From the NCBI GenBank assembly GCA_027575765.1, contig JANBPT010001042.1:1-15873 (forward strand): a stretch of 15,873 bases of DNA, written 5' to 3'. Of the stretch, positions 7,176-15,873 are shown in pieces (the first letter of the stretch is position 1; every line of letters begins with the position of its first letter). Origin of the DNA: Tieghemiomyces parasiticus (taxonomy: Eukaryota; Kickxellomycota; Dimargaritomycetes; Dimargaritales; Dimargaritaceae). The notes beneath the pieces were generated by a model, which was not told where the DNA came from, did not search any database, and saw only the letters and a program-made list of their open reading frames with translations. A program made the position numbers and the translations under genes.

Positions 7176-8136
7176 GTCCCCATCGGGAAGAATAATATTT
7201 GCCCACAGTAAATTTGTATTTTAGATGGCGGTAGCATACGTGCCATGGCTGGAGGAGGGTGTTGGTATGGGTATATAACAATTGCGTGTAGGAAGGTGGG
7301 GTTTGTTGGCATCGACCATGTCGCTAACTTGTACGTTGAGTGGGAGGGGGAGTATAGGTGGGTATTACTATTATTTGCAAACGGGCTTGCATCATACGAC
7401 GATGGATAGCATGCCACCAGTGTGTAGCATTTGTGGTGCGTGTCCCGTGAATTTGCGTTTCAATGGTGGCAAATTATGCGTTTAACAAGCCAAGTCACTA
7501 GTGCGTGCGTTTGCAGTGATGAACATAAGGCAAAGTGAGAACGTTAGCAGAATGGCCAAAGGTTGAGCCTATTAGTACGTTATCTCACAGAAGGCAGCTG
7601 TTATTCATTCCATTTCTCAGATGGGGCTTCTCTGTCCAGCCACCAAAGGCACTGACCTCGGCTGGAATGGCAAGTAGCGTCTACCTGGCACTGTTGGTGC
7701 AGTTCGAGGACTTGGTGACATCAACAGCAACAGGCGCAACGCAGGACCCACTAGCTCTGGCGCAAAACGCGACGACGCATACTGGCTGGCCACAGCCCGT
7801 GCAAACAACGCGTCACCGAAGACGCACAGTTGGCGAGTGGGTAGCGCACAATTCTAATCTCAGCAGGTGCAAATATAAATCTGCTGCTATGCGAACACCT
7901 CTGCAAAATATAGTAGTTTACAGAGTCCATGAGTTTGAAAAAAGGCGGTGGGGGTTAAAATCAAGATGAATAAATCAGAAGGTCCTTCACACAAAAAAAA
8001 AGTGAGCGAGAATGTGTGCGTGCAAGTTCGATTGTGACAGGTTTCATGGGGTAGGGTTCAAGGGAGGGAAGGAGGGTATAGGGTCAAAACACGACCCTCG
8101 TCATGAAGCGATGGGGTTCACCCCCCCCACCCTCAA
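7176..8136. other. Convergent intergenic stretch with TATA-like and AATAAA elements
   Basis: Between the convergent J-domain and NIPA-like genes. TATATAA lies near 7271-7277 on the plus strand and AATAAA at 7969-7974. A small frame from the ATG at 7402 to the stop ending at 7485 encodes a Cys-rich peptide (CSICGAC...KLC). A longer frame, 7535-7969, has no ATG at its start and no recognisable domain; its stop overlaps the AATAAA. A 6-bp hairpin, AGGGTC/GACCCT, lies at 8080-8098, in the NIPA-like 3' flank. I cannot support a gene here. Confidence 0.35.
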
Positions 8137-10140
8137 CTACACCCGGTTTAAATACTCGTTGCTAGACCGATGGCCATCGCACCCGTCTGCGGTTGAAGTG
8201 ATGGTGCTGAGCAATGGCTCCGACTCGCTTGCCTCGAGGGACGAGGAAGGTGAAGCCGCAGAGGCATGCCAGCGCCTGGCCTTTGCCGGCCGTAGTCGGG
8301 CAAGACCACGACTGCCGAAGGAGGCGACGGCGCCAATGAAGTTGTTGTACATGCTGGTGAAAAGCGTCAAGCGAGTGCGGAAGGTGGCCGACTCGGGCGA
8401 CACGGAGGCCATCGGGGGTGACGGCGTCAGTGGGAGACCCAGGGCGGTGTCGTGGCCTCCTGCAACGGTGTACCGATCGTCGTCGTCGCTCGCCACGGCC
8501 GACAGACGGCGGTGGTCACCGATACTATGGGGCGTAGGAAGGGCTGGGGCCGGACCGTTCACTCCCGGCCGACCCTGGGTGAGACCAATCGACAGGATGA
8601 AAACGCCCGCCGACAGGATAACCGAGCCCACCAGGACTAGGGCGAGCTGGTGTGGGGCCAGCAGTTGGAACTGGTCGTAGTACACGAGACCGTTTAGTAG
8701 TGTGGACAGGTTATAACTGCAGAACGTAAGCGGGGCGATGACGAGGGTGCTGCAGAGTTCCAAGCTGCGGTTGAGGAAGTAAAGCTGGGCGAGGGAGGTG
8801 ACAAGCAGGCCAAACAGGATGAACCAGGCCAACGGGCCGGTAAACTGGTTCTCCTGCCCGGCCAAGGTCACCAGGAGCAGTTCGATTCCGCTTTTGGCGA
8901 ACAATAGGCTCTGACTACATAGCATGCCCGAAACCACCCCGTATAAAAGACCGCGGAGGGTTTCGCGGTGGGTGCGTACAAAAGTCAAGGCACGCGATTT
9001 GGTGGCCTGGCGAACGGTCCGGGTCACCCATCCCGCGATGCCCCGCCGATCGCCGGACCGCCGCCGCATCCGGAACGAGTAGGCTGGAGCCGGCTGGAAA
9101 GCGATGGACAGCGGACTCGGCGTGGGCGACGGGTAGGACTGTGAAGGGTTGCGCACCTCGATGGCCTCGGCGAGGGGGACATGTTCCGGAGCGGAGCCGC
9201 TGGACGCCGAGGCGCTGTCTTCGCTGGGGTAGGCCTCGGTGGCACTCATGGCACTGCTCCGGCTGCTACCGGCTTCTGGTGGATGGGATTGAATCGCCCC
9301 GGGTCGGTCGTCAGAGGAGGAAGGGTCGGCCGTTGAATTACGCAAACGGGCCGGGAACTGTGAGGGCTCGTCGAAGGCGGCGATAGATGATTTAGGGATG
9401 ACCACCACGGGAGAGGGCAGACGGGCTTCTTCTTCAAGGAGCTGGTCCCAACTGACCGACGGCTGGTGGGGCCACGCGGGGACGTTGGTCGTGTGGCAGG
9501 CCTGGTAGTACGACCTGGTGGGGCCGGAGTGAACTTGCCCGGTGGTCTGTAGGGTCGTGGGGCTCAGCGGGGTCGCAGCCCACGCCGGACGGGCGGGACC
9601 ATGCCCGGACCGCCGGCGCGGTCGAAGCAGATAAATAGCGAGCAGGAAGCAGCCCGCCAAGGCCTCGGTGACGGTGAAGAACGCAATGAAGGCCGGACGC
9701 TTGTAAAGACGGATAAGGTCAGCCAGGTCGTGGGCCGGCAGCGGGAGGGCACCGAAGACGCCGATGAGTAGGCCGCCCAGGACCACCAACACGGTGGCCA
9801 GCAGAGCCTGGCGGTTAAAGTGGTCGTCCAGCAACCACTTGGCGAACAACGCGTTAGAAACGAGGGTGACCGCGCCAAGGGGGGCCAGAATGGTCACCGG
9901 GAGCAAACTGATGGCGACCGTGGACCCGCCGAAGCTGCTGGCCAGGAACAGGGCAAAGCCGCCCAGCCACAGCGGCCGGCGGTAGTACGGTAGGGCAGCG
10001 GCCTCGCCGTGTGCAGCGGCTCGGGCGGCAGTCGCGACGTGGCTCTTGCGTTGCAACGTCAGCCCGAGCGACTGGGTAAATGAGGTGACGATCGATGTCG
10101 CCACCCCGACAACGAAGTACCACGCCGGCGTGGACATCAT
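8137..10140 (-). CDS. NIPA/DUF803-family membrane transporter, probable Mg2+ transporter
   Basis: Reverse strand, 667 residues from the ATG-ATG at 10140. TM1 starts at once (AWYFVVGVATSIVTS), as in NIPA proteins. Further hydrophobic segments lie at about 58-82, 85-101, 112-133 and 150-172, then at 396-415, 418-428, 435-456, 463-486 and 499-520. The segments GGSTVAISLLPVTILAPLG (71-89) and LVIAPLTFCSYNLSTLLNG (466-484) are family-like. Members are nine-or-so-TM Mg2+ transporters of the plasma membrane and endosomes. A hydrophilic Ser/Pro-rich loop of about 220 residues (173-395) separates the two membrane halves, and the Ser-rich C-terminal tail carries ESEPLL (639-644), matching the acidic dileucine pattern for AP-3 endosomal/vacuolar sorting. 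The same frame is open upstream to an ATG at 10743 (868 residues in total); I chose 10140 because the extension is CT-rich and the family starts at TM1. Substrate is inferred from family. Confidence 0.85.
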   Translation of the reverse strand: MMSTPAWYFVVGVATSIVTSFTQSLGLTLQRKSHVATAARAAAHGEAAALPYYRRPLWLGGFALFLASSFGGSTVAISLLPVTILAPLGAVTLVSNALFAKWLLDDHFNRQALLATVLVVLGGLLIGVFGALPLPAHDLADLIRLYKRPAFIAFFTVTEALAGCFLLAIYLLRPRRRSGHGPARPAWAATPLSPTTLQTTGQVHSGPTRSYYQACHTTNVPAWPHQPSVSWDQLLEEEARLPSPVVVIPKSSIAAFDEPSQFPARLRNSTADPSSSDDRPGAIQSHPPEAGSSRSSAMSATEAYPSEDSASASSGSAPEHVPLAEAIEVRNPSQSYPSPTPSPLSIAFQPAPAYSFRMRRRSGDRRGIAGWVTRTVRQATKSRALTFVRTHRETLRGLLYGVVSGMLCSQSLLFAKSGIELLLVTLAGQENQFTGPLAWFILFGLLVTSLAQLYFLNRSLELCSTLVIAPLTFCSYNLSTLLNGLVYYDQFQLLAPHQLALVLVGSVILSAGVFILSIGLTQGRPGVNGPAPALPTPHSIGDHRRLSAVASDDDDRYTVAGGHDTALGLPLTPSPPMASVSPESATFRTRLTLFTSMYNNFIGAVASFGSRGLARLRPAKARRWHASAASPSSSLEASESEPLLSTITSTADGCDGHRSSNEYLNRV

Positions 10141-10743
10141 ATGTAGGCAATGTACAGAGGGCTGGCAGGATGCGGACGGAGGAGAGGCTATTGTAGTAAC
10201 CTCAGCGGACGCCGGAAGGGAGTGAAGGCTATCAATCGGAGAGAATGAGGACGACTTGGCAGGGGAGGTTGGAGAGAGCCGGACTGTCAACCGGCGGAAA
10301 GAGGTGGGGGAATGCCAAGGCGAAAGATTAGGGGATATGGCCACCGGGTGCGGATGGGGAGACGGCAGGATAGCAAGGCCGAAATGGAGGGAGTGGTAAG
10401 CGGTACTGGGTATAGACGCGGCGGAAGGGAAGGCCGGTTTCAGAGCTGCGTTCTCTGCGGAAGGCCACGGCTCGAGATTCAAGCGGAGGGCCGGCTGTGC
10501 AGCGGCTGGCTGGCTGGGAAGGAGGGACACGGGCGGGCAATGCTGAAGGTGCGATATAGCGGTCGGAGTTTGTATAGCGGCGGGAGAGGGATAGAGGGCT
10601 GTGGGCAGCGACGCGGTGGTGGAGAAACAGCGCAGCGACGTCCTGCACAGGCCGCGTACCAGGGTGGCTACCGCACGGAATGAGAAGAGAGATGGCGGCG
10701 ACAAGGGGAAACTAACGCAGCCTGGCCAGAAGCGCTGGACCAA
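10141..10743 (-). other. In-frame open extension / 5' leader of the NIPA-like gene
   Basis: The NIPA frame has no stop for 201 codons before its likely start. The translation is Ser/Pro/Ala-rich low complexity, although its first 45 residues (ending LVRGLCRTSLRCFSTTAS) look like a mitochondrial presequence. The reverse strand is pyrimidine-rich here, which fits a fungal promoter or leader. A TATA-like TATATC lies near 10553-10558. I read it as a 5' UTR that is open by composition, with an N-terminally extended isoform as the alternative. Confidence 0.45.
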
Positions 10744-12382
10744 GTCGATCGGTCAGGTGGGCGGTACAGGACAAGAACAGGCCACCGGGTCTGCCGGTCG
10801 GCTAATGGGCTCGGCCCTGCTGGGTACGTGAGACGTCGGCACGTGTGCGGGACGCCTAGGGCCGCGGGAGGCGGTGGCTCGAACAATAGCGGTGGCCCGG
10901 CAGGGACGGGGAAAGGGATGCTAGGGTAATGTGAAACGCGAGGGTCGGCCGATACGATTGAGCACTGCGGGGTCGACGGCAGGGGGGGGGGCAGACATGC
11001 ATTTGTACCCTCGCACAGCACGGCCCCGCCACCGTTCTGGGCTCCATGCTACCGGGTCCGGGTCGAAGTGCAGTGCCCGTGTCGAGGCACTAAGGCCAGC
11101 GACCCAGGCGAGCCCCTGACGAATGGCCAGCCACCGCTCCTTTCCTTTGTAACCGATAGTCTGCCCTTGTCTCGTGCACTTCGGCCCGGGTACCGACCGA
11201 CGCCCTGCACCATGTCCATTCCCCAGCCTCTAGCGCCTTGGGGCTGGCGGGGGTTGGCCAATCTCCTCCCGGCCAGCCAACCGTGTTCCGTCGCCACAGT
11301 TACTCGCAGAAGAGACAGCGCGGCCGTGCTTGGTCAAGCGAAATATAGTGTGTGATGGGGTGCCGCTACTTTGTTGTGGGTCGATCCACCACTCCCGCGA
11401 CTCGTCGTCGCAAACAACCGGTCACCCAACCCGTCAAAGGACCGGCCCGGCCCAAGGGCCAAATCAACCGCCGCCACTGCCCCCAAGAGAGAGGGGGCGT
11501 GCGGAAGTCGACGTTGGGGACCTTGAGTGGGCGTCTAGGGGCAGTCTTCCTTGTAGACCGTCCCCTACCCCTACCCACCCTCACTGCGTCCGGTGTCGTC
11601 GTCAGTACAGCGCCCTGCCTTCCCCAACATGCAGTCGACTGTTCCTAGTGACCTGGCCAAGTCCAGGTATTCTATTAAATATAATCCTCACATTTGCTCT
11701 TATCTGATCGTCGAGCTATCCACAACTTTAACGTCGGCTCGCTCACTTGCACACCCCTTGAATGACCCACTGGTATGACACTACTCACTGTGTCACGCCG
11801 ATGCAGCCCCTAGGCTTCTCAAGAGTCACGTAGCAGCAGCTGATAAAAGGGGGGAGCCGATCACATGACTGCTGTAGTATAAGTGGGGTTTCCTTCCCGC
11901 TACGCCTGAACCGCTTGGGTAAGGGGATCGGGGGATACGCGCATGATGACATCATTATCCGCACAGCAATGACCACCAAGTGACACTAGAAGTACCGTCA
12001 TGGAGCGGTGGATATTGTGGTACGATGCGCTTTCACTTTGAGACTCCAACAAGCACGCCTCTGCAACCGACGATCGCCAACTGGCAGGTGTACATCCGAA
12101 TAGGGTATGGTAATAGAGTTTTGGTAAATTGCTTCTAATTAAAAGAAATAGACGGACAAGCTATCCGGGGCCACTTCAAACCCCCCAGGGCCTGCTGCGG
12201 CGGACACAAGTGTTGAGCTGGAATGGACTTGGTGCGTGCTTGCGCCTTGAGGGCTGGCTGCAGTGCCGCTGTTATTGGTTGATGTAAAAGTTGGAGGGTT
12301 TATGGGCAGTGATACAGGTAGCACGGCTTAAGAAGGGGAGCGCAATAAGATGATCATTGGATATAGAAGGATAAGCGAGTAC
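10744..12382. other. Intergenic stretch, no gene assigned; one coding-like small frame
   Basis: About 1.6 kb upstream of the NIPA-like gene and downstream of the Gag-like gene. Plus-strand 11355-11648 (ATG to TAG, 97 codons) has C-rich third positions and encodes an Arg-rich peptide (TTPATRRRKQPV). A neighbouring frame from the ATG at 11212 gives 48 Arg-containing codons. Neither matches a family I know. The sequence GGCCAGCC occurs at 11125 and near 11271. Near 11940-11955 there is a 13-bp palindrome, ATGATG-A-CATCAT. Beyond 11650 the composition becomes AT-richer and looks non-coding. Confidence 0.35.
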
Positions 12383-13435
12383 CTAAATGGCCTTCCAGCC
12401 GGTGTAGTAGTCCGAAAGGGTAGCGAAGCTAGTATGGTTGACAAATCTGTCGTATGTAGTCAGCCGCTGATGGAGAAATCGGATAGCATCGTTCTCCGTA
12501 ATCCAACGATTTTCCAGGCAGTAGCGGAGCTTGATGTAGAAGTCGAGGACTGGTCTACCTTGGCTATCACGATCACGATATTTGTAGTTAGTTGGTCCAC
12601 CTTCGTTATAACAGAGGCGTTTGGCAATAGTCCGGCGTATGTTCGGTCCCCAGATCACCATACGCAGAGCCGACTTGAAGTTTGTCCAATTGGTTACGGA
12701 TACGTCCCCCAACTGACACAAGGTGGCCAGAGGCGGGGTAAGGTACTGCGATGCAGCTTCGCACATAGTACCATCATCCCAATCGTAGTAGGCAGCCACC
12801 CGCTCGTAGCGGTCGAGCCAAAACTCTACCGCAAACTCATCATCGGACTCGAGCTTAGGGAACTCAGGGCAGTACTTAGGGCTTGCCTGGCAGGTGGACG
12901 GCTGTGGGTAGGCAGCTAGGGACTCCCCCGCCGCAAGCGCCAGGACGGGCAACACAGCAACATTCGCCCCGTCGGCCTCCGGAGTGCCTGCGTTCCTACC
13001 CCTTGCTGCCGAGACAGACTCCCCCTGATCGCTTAGACCCGTCCCGCCATCATCGGTGGCCCTAACCGCACTTTGGATGCCCGGCCTTGTAACCCCTTCA
13101 TTGGCGGAGGCGTTAGCGGCCTGTCCCGGGGAACGCACTGTCTCCCACTCGCTGCTGATCGAAAGGGAGTCGGAGGGATTCGTACGGGTGGTCCCCGTAG
13201 GCTGGGTTGCGGCCGGGTTTGGCCGTATGCCCTGGGGGTCCTTGGCCCTTTTCTTGTTAACGTCACTGGCCTGCGTGGCAAGACGGTGTAGCGAGGCGAC
13301 TCGGCCACGAACACTGGTGAGGCGGTGGAGGACTCGTTTCTCCGGCTTACTTGGCCTGCCGACGGACTTGACATAGGCCTCAATCGCCCCCAGCTGGTCC
13401 ATAATGGACTGGAGGTCACGGTCTTGTTGATTCAT
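12383..13435 (-). CDS. Gag-like protein of Ty3/Gypsy-type retrotransposon origin, standing alone
   Basis: Reverse strand, 350 residues, one exon, start context CCACC-ATG. The N-terminal 60 residues are helical and basic (DLQSIMDQLGAIEAYV..., RVLHRLTSVRGRV). A Thr/Ser/Gly-rich linker covers about 65-185. From about 192 the sequence has the retrotransposon Gag capsid pattern: FPKLESDDE, FWLDRYERVAAYYDW (205-219), EAASQYLTPPLATLC (226-240), NWTNFKSAL (249-257) and a long helical C-terminal part. Usual Gag proteins continue into a CCHC knuckle and a pol frame; here a TAG stop comes after GWKAI, with no knuckle, protease, reverse transcriptase or integrase in the window. A TATAAAA lies 127-133 nt upstream. 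This fits either a domesticated Gag gene or a decayed element whose first ORF survived. The intact 350-codon frame leans toward function. Confidence 0.7.
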   Translation of the reverse strand: MNQQDRDLQSIMDQLGAIEAYVKSVGRPSKPEKRVLHRLTSVRGRVASLHRLATQASDVNKKRAKDPQGIRPNPAATQPTGTTRTNPSDSLSISSEWETVRSPGQAANASANEGVTRPGIQSAVRATDDGGTGLSDQGESVSAARGRNAGTPEADGANVAVLPVLALAAGESLAAYPQPSTCQASPKYCPEFPKLESDDEFAVEFWLDRYERVAAYYDWDDGTMCEAASQYLTPPLATLCQLGDVSVTNWTNFKSALRMVIWGPNIRRTIAKRLCYNEGGPTNYKYRDRDSQGRPVLDFYIKLRYCLENRWITENDAIRFLHQRLTTYDRFVNHTSFATLSDYYTGWKAI

Positions 13436-13561
13436 GGTGGATGTTAACAGGTGCGGATTGTGTCAGACAGTAGACGTAAAAGAGGGCCGAGAAACATATC
13501 AAACAGGAGAGTGTAGCACACCAAATAGGACCTGACTTCAATGGCGGGCGGCTACCCTCCG

Positions 13562-13568
13562 TTTTATA
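13562..13568 (-). promoter_or_regulatory. TATA box of the Gag-like gene
   Basis: Reverse-strand TATAAAA in the context CCTATAAAACGG, about 130 nt before the ATG at 13435, giving a probable 5' UTR of about 100 nt. No tRNA primer-binding site or obvious LTR end was recognised between it and the start. Confidence 0.55.
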
Positions 13569-14347
13569 GGGAGAAGGCCTTGAACTGCCTACGGCTGGCA
13601 TTGGCGTACCCCACGCTCACGTCCCAGTCTATACCGGAAAGGCCAGCACATGATACCGGGGGGGGGTCGGACGCATGGTACTGGCAGCCTTGGTATCTGA
13701 GCGATATTTCAAGCTTAGCCTTGCCTGACCTGTCAAAGCATAAGTTACCCGTTCACATTGGCAAGTCAAATAAGGCAAGCAACCTGTGGGACGGCAACAT
13801 ATGGTAATGTAATGCGGAAACCCTAGGTCTTGCCTCGGCACAGCTGGTAACGCGCAGCGTACACTCTCCTGTACATATTATCCACGGCCTTTTAACTATC
13901 GGCCCCTGTGCTATTCGACGCTTTTTTATTCACCTTATCCACGCTTTTGCGATGCCTATTGACGCATGGTGTTACATGGTCCACTTTACCAACGTTACCC
14001 ACACCTTTTCGCCATTCATTGGTTTCCGGCGTTTCAGGTGCACCACTTCACGGGCCACCAACACTCCTTGCTAGAATTGCCATGGGCTGAGGGGTGGTGC
14101 TAGACCTCCGAAGGCTTACTTATTAACGGGGCTTGAGATGTCCGGAAAGGTGGGGTCGGGGCAGCTAGTCGAGGTGGCAATGAAGAATTGCCGAGTTGTG
14201 CAAATCGGGTGGCGCAGCCAAGGTCCCAAGGAATGGGGACTGGGTAGAGGGTGGCAGGGTGTTAGACGCGAGTGTAGAAGCGTGGCGGGCTGCTGTAGTA
14301 GGGGCCTCGTGTGGGCGATGGAGTATGGCGGTAAGCAGAAAATATGC

Positions 14348-14363
14348 ATATATATATATATAT
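14348..14363. repeat. (AT)8 microsatellite
   Basis: Uninterrupted AT dinucleotide run of 16 bases just after ATATGC. Confidence 0.9.
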
Positions 14364-15180
14364 CAGGACATTGCGTTTATTGATGGGATGTGCCGTTGGT
14401 GATGCCACCGGAGGCTGTCGCATGCGACGTGGTGTGCGCTTCGTTGCAGCGCCGGTATGCAATCCATCCCGCCAGTGGGTGCCATTCGGGTGCGACCAGG
14501 CAGAGGTCGCGGAACGGGAACTAGCTCAAGGCGAAGGCCGAAAGTGGAGGGGCGTGCGCGTTGTCCTTCGCCCTCTTCTCTACTCACCCTGAAGCGTCGC
14601 CCGTGGGCATTTTCGGATCCCCTTTCACAAACCTCGCCGTTACTTACTCTGATCAGGGCGCACTCCACTTGTACCCATTAAAATTCACTCCCTCCCAAAA
14701 CACGGTTGTGGTAGGCGTATACTTACTAAATAAAACGAACAGGCGTTTTAGCTTAAACTGGGTGCTGTGGATTGTAGATTAGGCGATAACTGTTGTTCTA
14801 TTAAATAGCGATCATAGGGTCTTTTATATTTAAATAACAATGGCCAGCATCGTTCATCGTAAGTATTAAACCTGGACTAGGAGATCCAGGACGACAGGTC
14901 GCGGCGGGGCCGGGCGCCGGCAGGAAATGGAGAGACGACTAGATAGCCATCGGAAAAAGAATGAGAAGAAAAGGCCCTAAAAGGAATAGAAGGCGACATC
15001 CGGTTTGGGTAATGAAGGTGATGGACCGGCGGGGCCACCGTGGGGGTAGAAAGGTAGATCTTCCCTTAATCAGCTACTATAAAGGGCAGCCACCAAGGCT
15101 GGGTGATACCGCCGGGGAAAGAAAAGGCAGTCGGCTGGCCTCACTTGGGATACGGAACAGGGGAGTGGGCTTGTAGGCTA

Positions 15181-15248
15181 CGATATCAGACATGTTGAAG
15201 CATCCAGGATATCGGATATCTCCTAGTGCCTACACAGTATGTCCTGGA
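15181..15248. repeat. Cluster of GATATC palindromes flanked by an inverted repeat
   Basis: GATATC occurs three times (15182-15187, 15208-15213, 15215-15220), the last two as a tandem GGATATC duplication (15207-15220). The pair TCCAGGA (15203-15209) and TCCTGGA (15242-15248) forms a 7-bp inverted repeat around it. No function can be assigned. Confidence 0.5.
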
Positions 15249-15453
15249 GAATTGTTAAAACTAACGAATCGAGTAATCGATTGAAAACTGTTTTTTGTTG
15301 GAAGCAATGTATAGTGCAGTGAATTTGAACGACCACTATCTTTATCCTTTCGAGAATAAGAGCATATGTACCACCCCATACACTCGATTCAAACGTATGC
15401 AATATGTTGCAGTGGTAATGTTACCGTCGAGATGAGACTATATGTTTTGTAAG

Positions 15454-15465
15454 ATATATATATAT
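15454..15465. repeat. (AT)6 microsatellite
   Basis: Twelve-base AT dinucleotide run in the AT-rich right end. Confidence 0.85.
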
Positions 15466-15767
15466 TTGGGGGAGGGGGTTTAGGAGCCTCAGCAGGTGCA
15501 TCTGGCCAGATGATAAAAAGAGAAACCTTGAAACAGAGCGGGAAAGGAGGAAACCGCGGTGACTAATGGGGAAAGGGCAATGATAGTGATGTCAGATGAC
15601 TAAACTCAACAATGACTAGAAATATGAGTGAAAAAAAGGAATAAGTAGAAGGGCAACAACGATACTAAGGCTGAAATGGGTAAGGATCGGTGCGCTTTCC
15701 AAACCGATACTTTATATCGACGAATCTTACGGACCATAAGGTGCGGAACGAGTAATTGTGAAGTATT

Positions 15768-15780
15768 GGTTCCTGGAACC
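15768..15780. promoter_or_regulatory. 13-bp palindrome GGTTCCTGGAACC
   Basis: Perfect inverted repeat with a single central T, near the right edge. It resembles a binding site for a dimeric factor (TTCN3GAA spacing). No gene is visible next to it. Confidence 0.35.
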
Positions 15781-15873
15781 ACTCACTAGTAAAGCACTTG
15801 GCACTAGTCGGCAATCCGGAGACCGTAGGGACGAGGTTTCAAGCTACCCTTTTCCACCGAACGGTTATACCAC

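Larger units (their letters stand above)
13569..15873. other. Long stretch without an assigned gene
   Basis: About 2.3 kb. Frames are short, lack domains and are broken by stops. From about 15180 the DNA is clearly AT-richer and has no frame of note. Isolated splice-like signals occur (GTAAGT at 14859 plus; CTAAC then CCCAG on the minus strand near 14240-14265) but do not assemble into a gene. An AATAAA on the minus strand (TTTATT at 14376-14381) could serve an unseen minus-strand transcript. No tRNA, snRNA or rRNA was recognised. Confidence 0.4.

Noticed and set aside
8012..8680. 222-codon plus-strand frame antisense to the NIPA-like gene
   Set aside because: Antisense shadow of a well-supported membrane-protein frame.
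12139..12324. Ser/Thr-rich frame downstream of the Gag-like stop as a possible second exon
   Set aside because: The TAG stop at the end of GWKAI precedes the only nearby GT, so it cannot be spliced around; the frame also lacks an ATG.
13503..13872. 13-bp inverted repeat (ACAGGAGAGTGTA / TACACTCTCCTGT) upstream of the Gag-like gene as terminal repeats of an element
   Set aside because: About one or two such matches are expected by chance in a window of this size, and both copies lie on the same side of the gene.
13880..13935. GGCCTTTTAACT resembling the U5 snRNA loop
   Set aside because: The flanking sequence lacks the conserved stem on both sides of the loop and there is no Sm site in position.
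14116..14690. Minus-strand splice-like signals (ATG...CAGA-GTAAGT near 14682-14650; CTAAC then CCCAG near 14265-14240)
   Set aside because: No combination of exons gives an open frame of reasonable length or a recognisable domain.
14840..14977. Possible tiny gene: ATG exon 14840-14858, GTAAGT, acceptor at 14897, then a basic 33-residue product
   Set aside because: The intron would be only 39 nt, the TATA-like run is too close to the ATG, and no family resemblance was seen.

Overview
The window is a piece of nuclear genome from a eukaryote, most likely an early-diverging filamentous fungus (Zoopagomycota/Mucoromycota-like). The grounds are spliced genes with GT-AG introns and CTAAC/CTGAC-type branch sites, C-rich third codon positions, pyrimidine-rich tracts before start codons, Kozak-like CACC-ATG or GCC-ATG starts, and gene families that fungi share with animals: an SR splicing factor with a zinc knuckle, a ZFAND2-type AN1 protein and a NIPA-type transporter. 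The species assignment is inference. No bacterial, organellar or rRNA/tRNA signature was seen.

Layout, left to right. (1) 1-220, minus: 5' end of a secreted-protein gene running off the window. (2) 221-1641: about 1.4 kb of intergenic DNA holding TATA boxes for the two flanking genes. (3) 1642-2691, plus: three-exon ZFAND2-like protein with tandem AN1 zinc fingers and a hairpin-bearing second intron. (4) 2692-3475: its 3' UTR, with hairpins and a polyadenylation signal, converging on the next gene. (5) 3476-4866, minus: SR-type splicing factor (RRM, CCHC knuckle, DDRR/RS tail), best parsed as three coding exons of which the middle one is only 4 nt. (6) 4867-6093: no assigned gene. (7) 6094-7080, plus: single-exon J-domain protein, probably mitochondrial, with an insertion inside the J domain and one membrane segment. 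(8) 7081-8136: convergent intergenic stretch with a structured 3' UTR. (9) 8137-10140, minus: NIPA/DUF803-type transporter with a very long internal loop; its frame stays open 603 nt further upstream. (10) 10141-12382: no assigned gene. (11) 12383-13435, minus: Gag-like protein of retrotransposon origin with its own TATA box and no pol region beside it. (12) 13436-15873: non-coding as far as can be seen, with AT microsatellites and small palindromes.

The genes do not form an operon or pathway; they are independent housekeeping-type genes (proteostasis, splicing, mitochondrial chaperone, ion transport) plus one retroelement-derived gene. The most striking points are the predicted 4-nt microexon that supplies the start of the RNP1 motif of the SR protein, the orphan Gag-like gene, the two-tier hairpin inside an intron, and paired SUMO-interacting-like motifs at the C-terminus of the AN1 protein.
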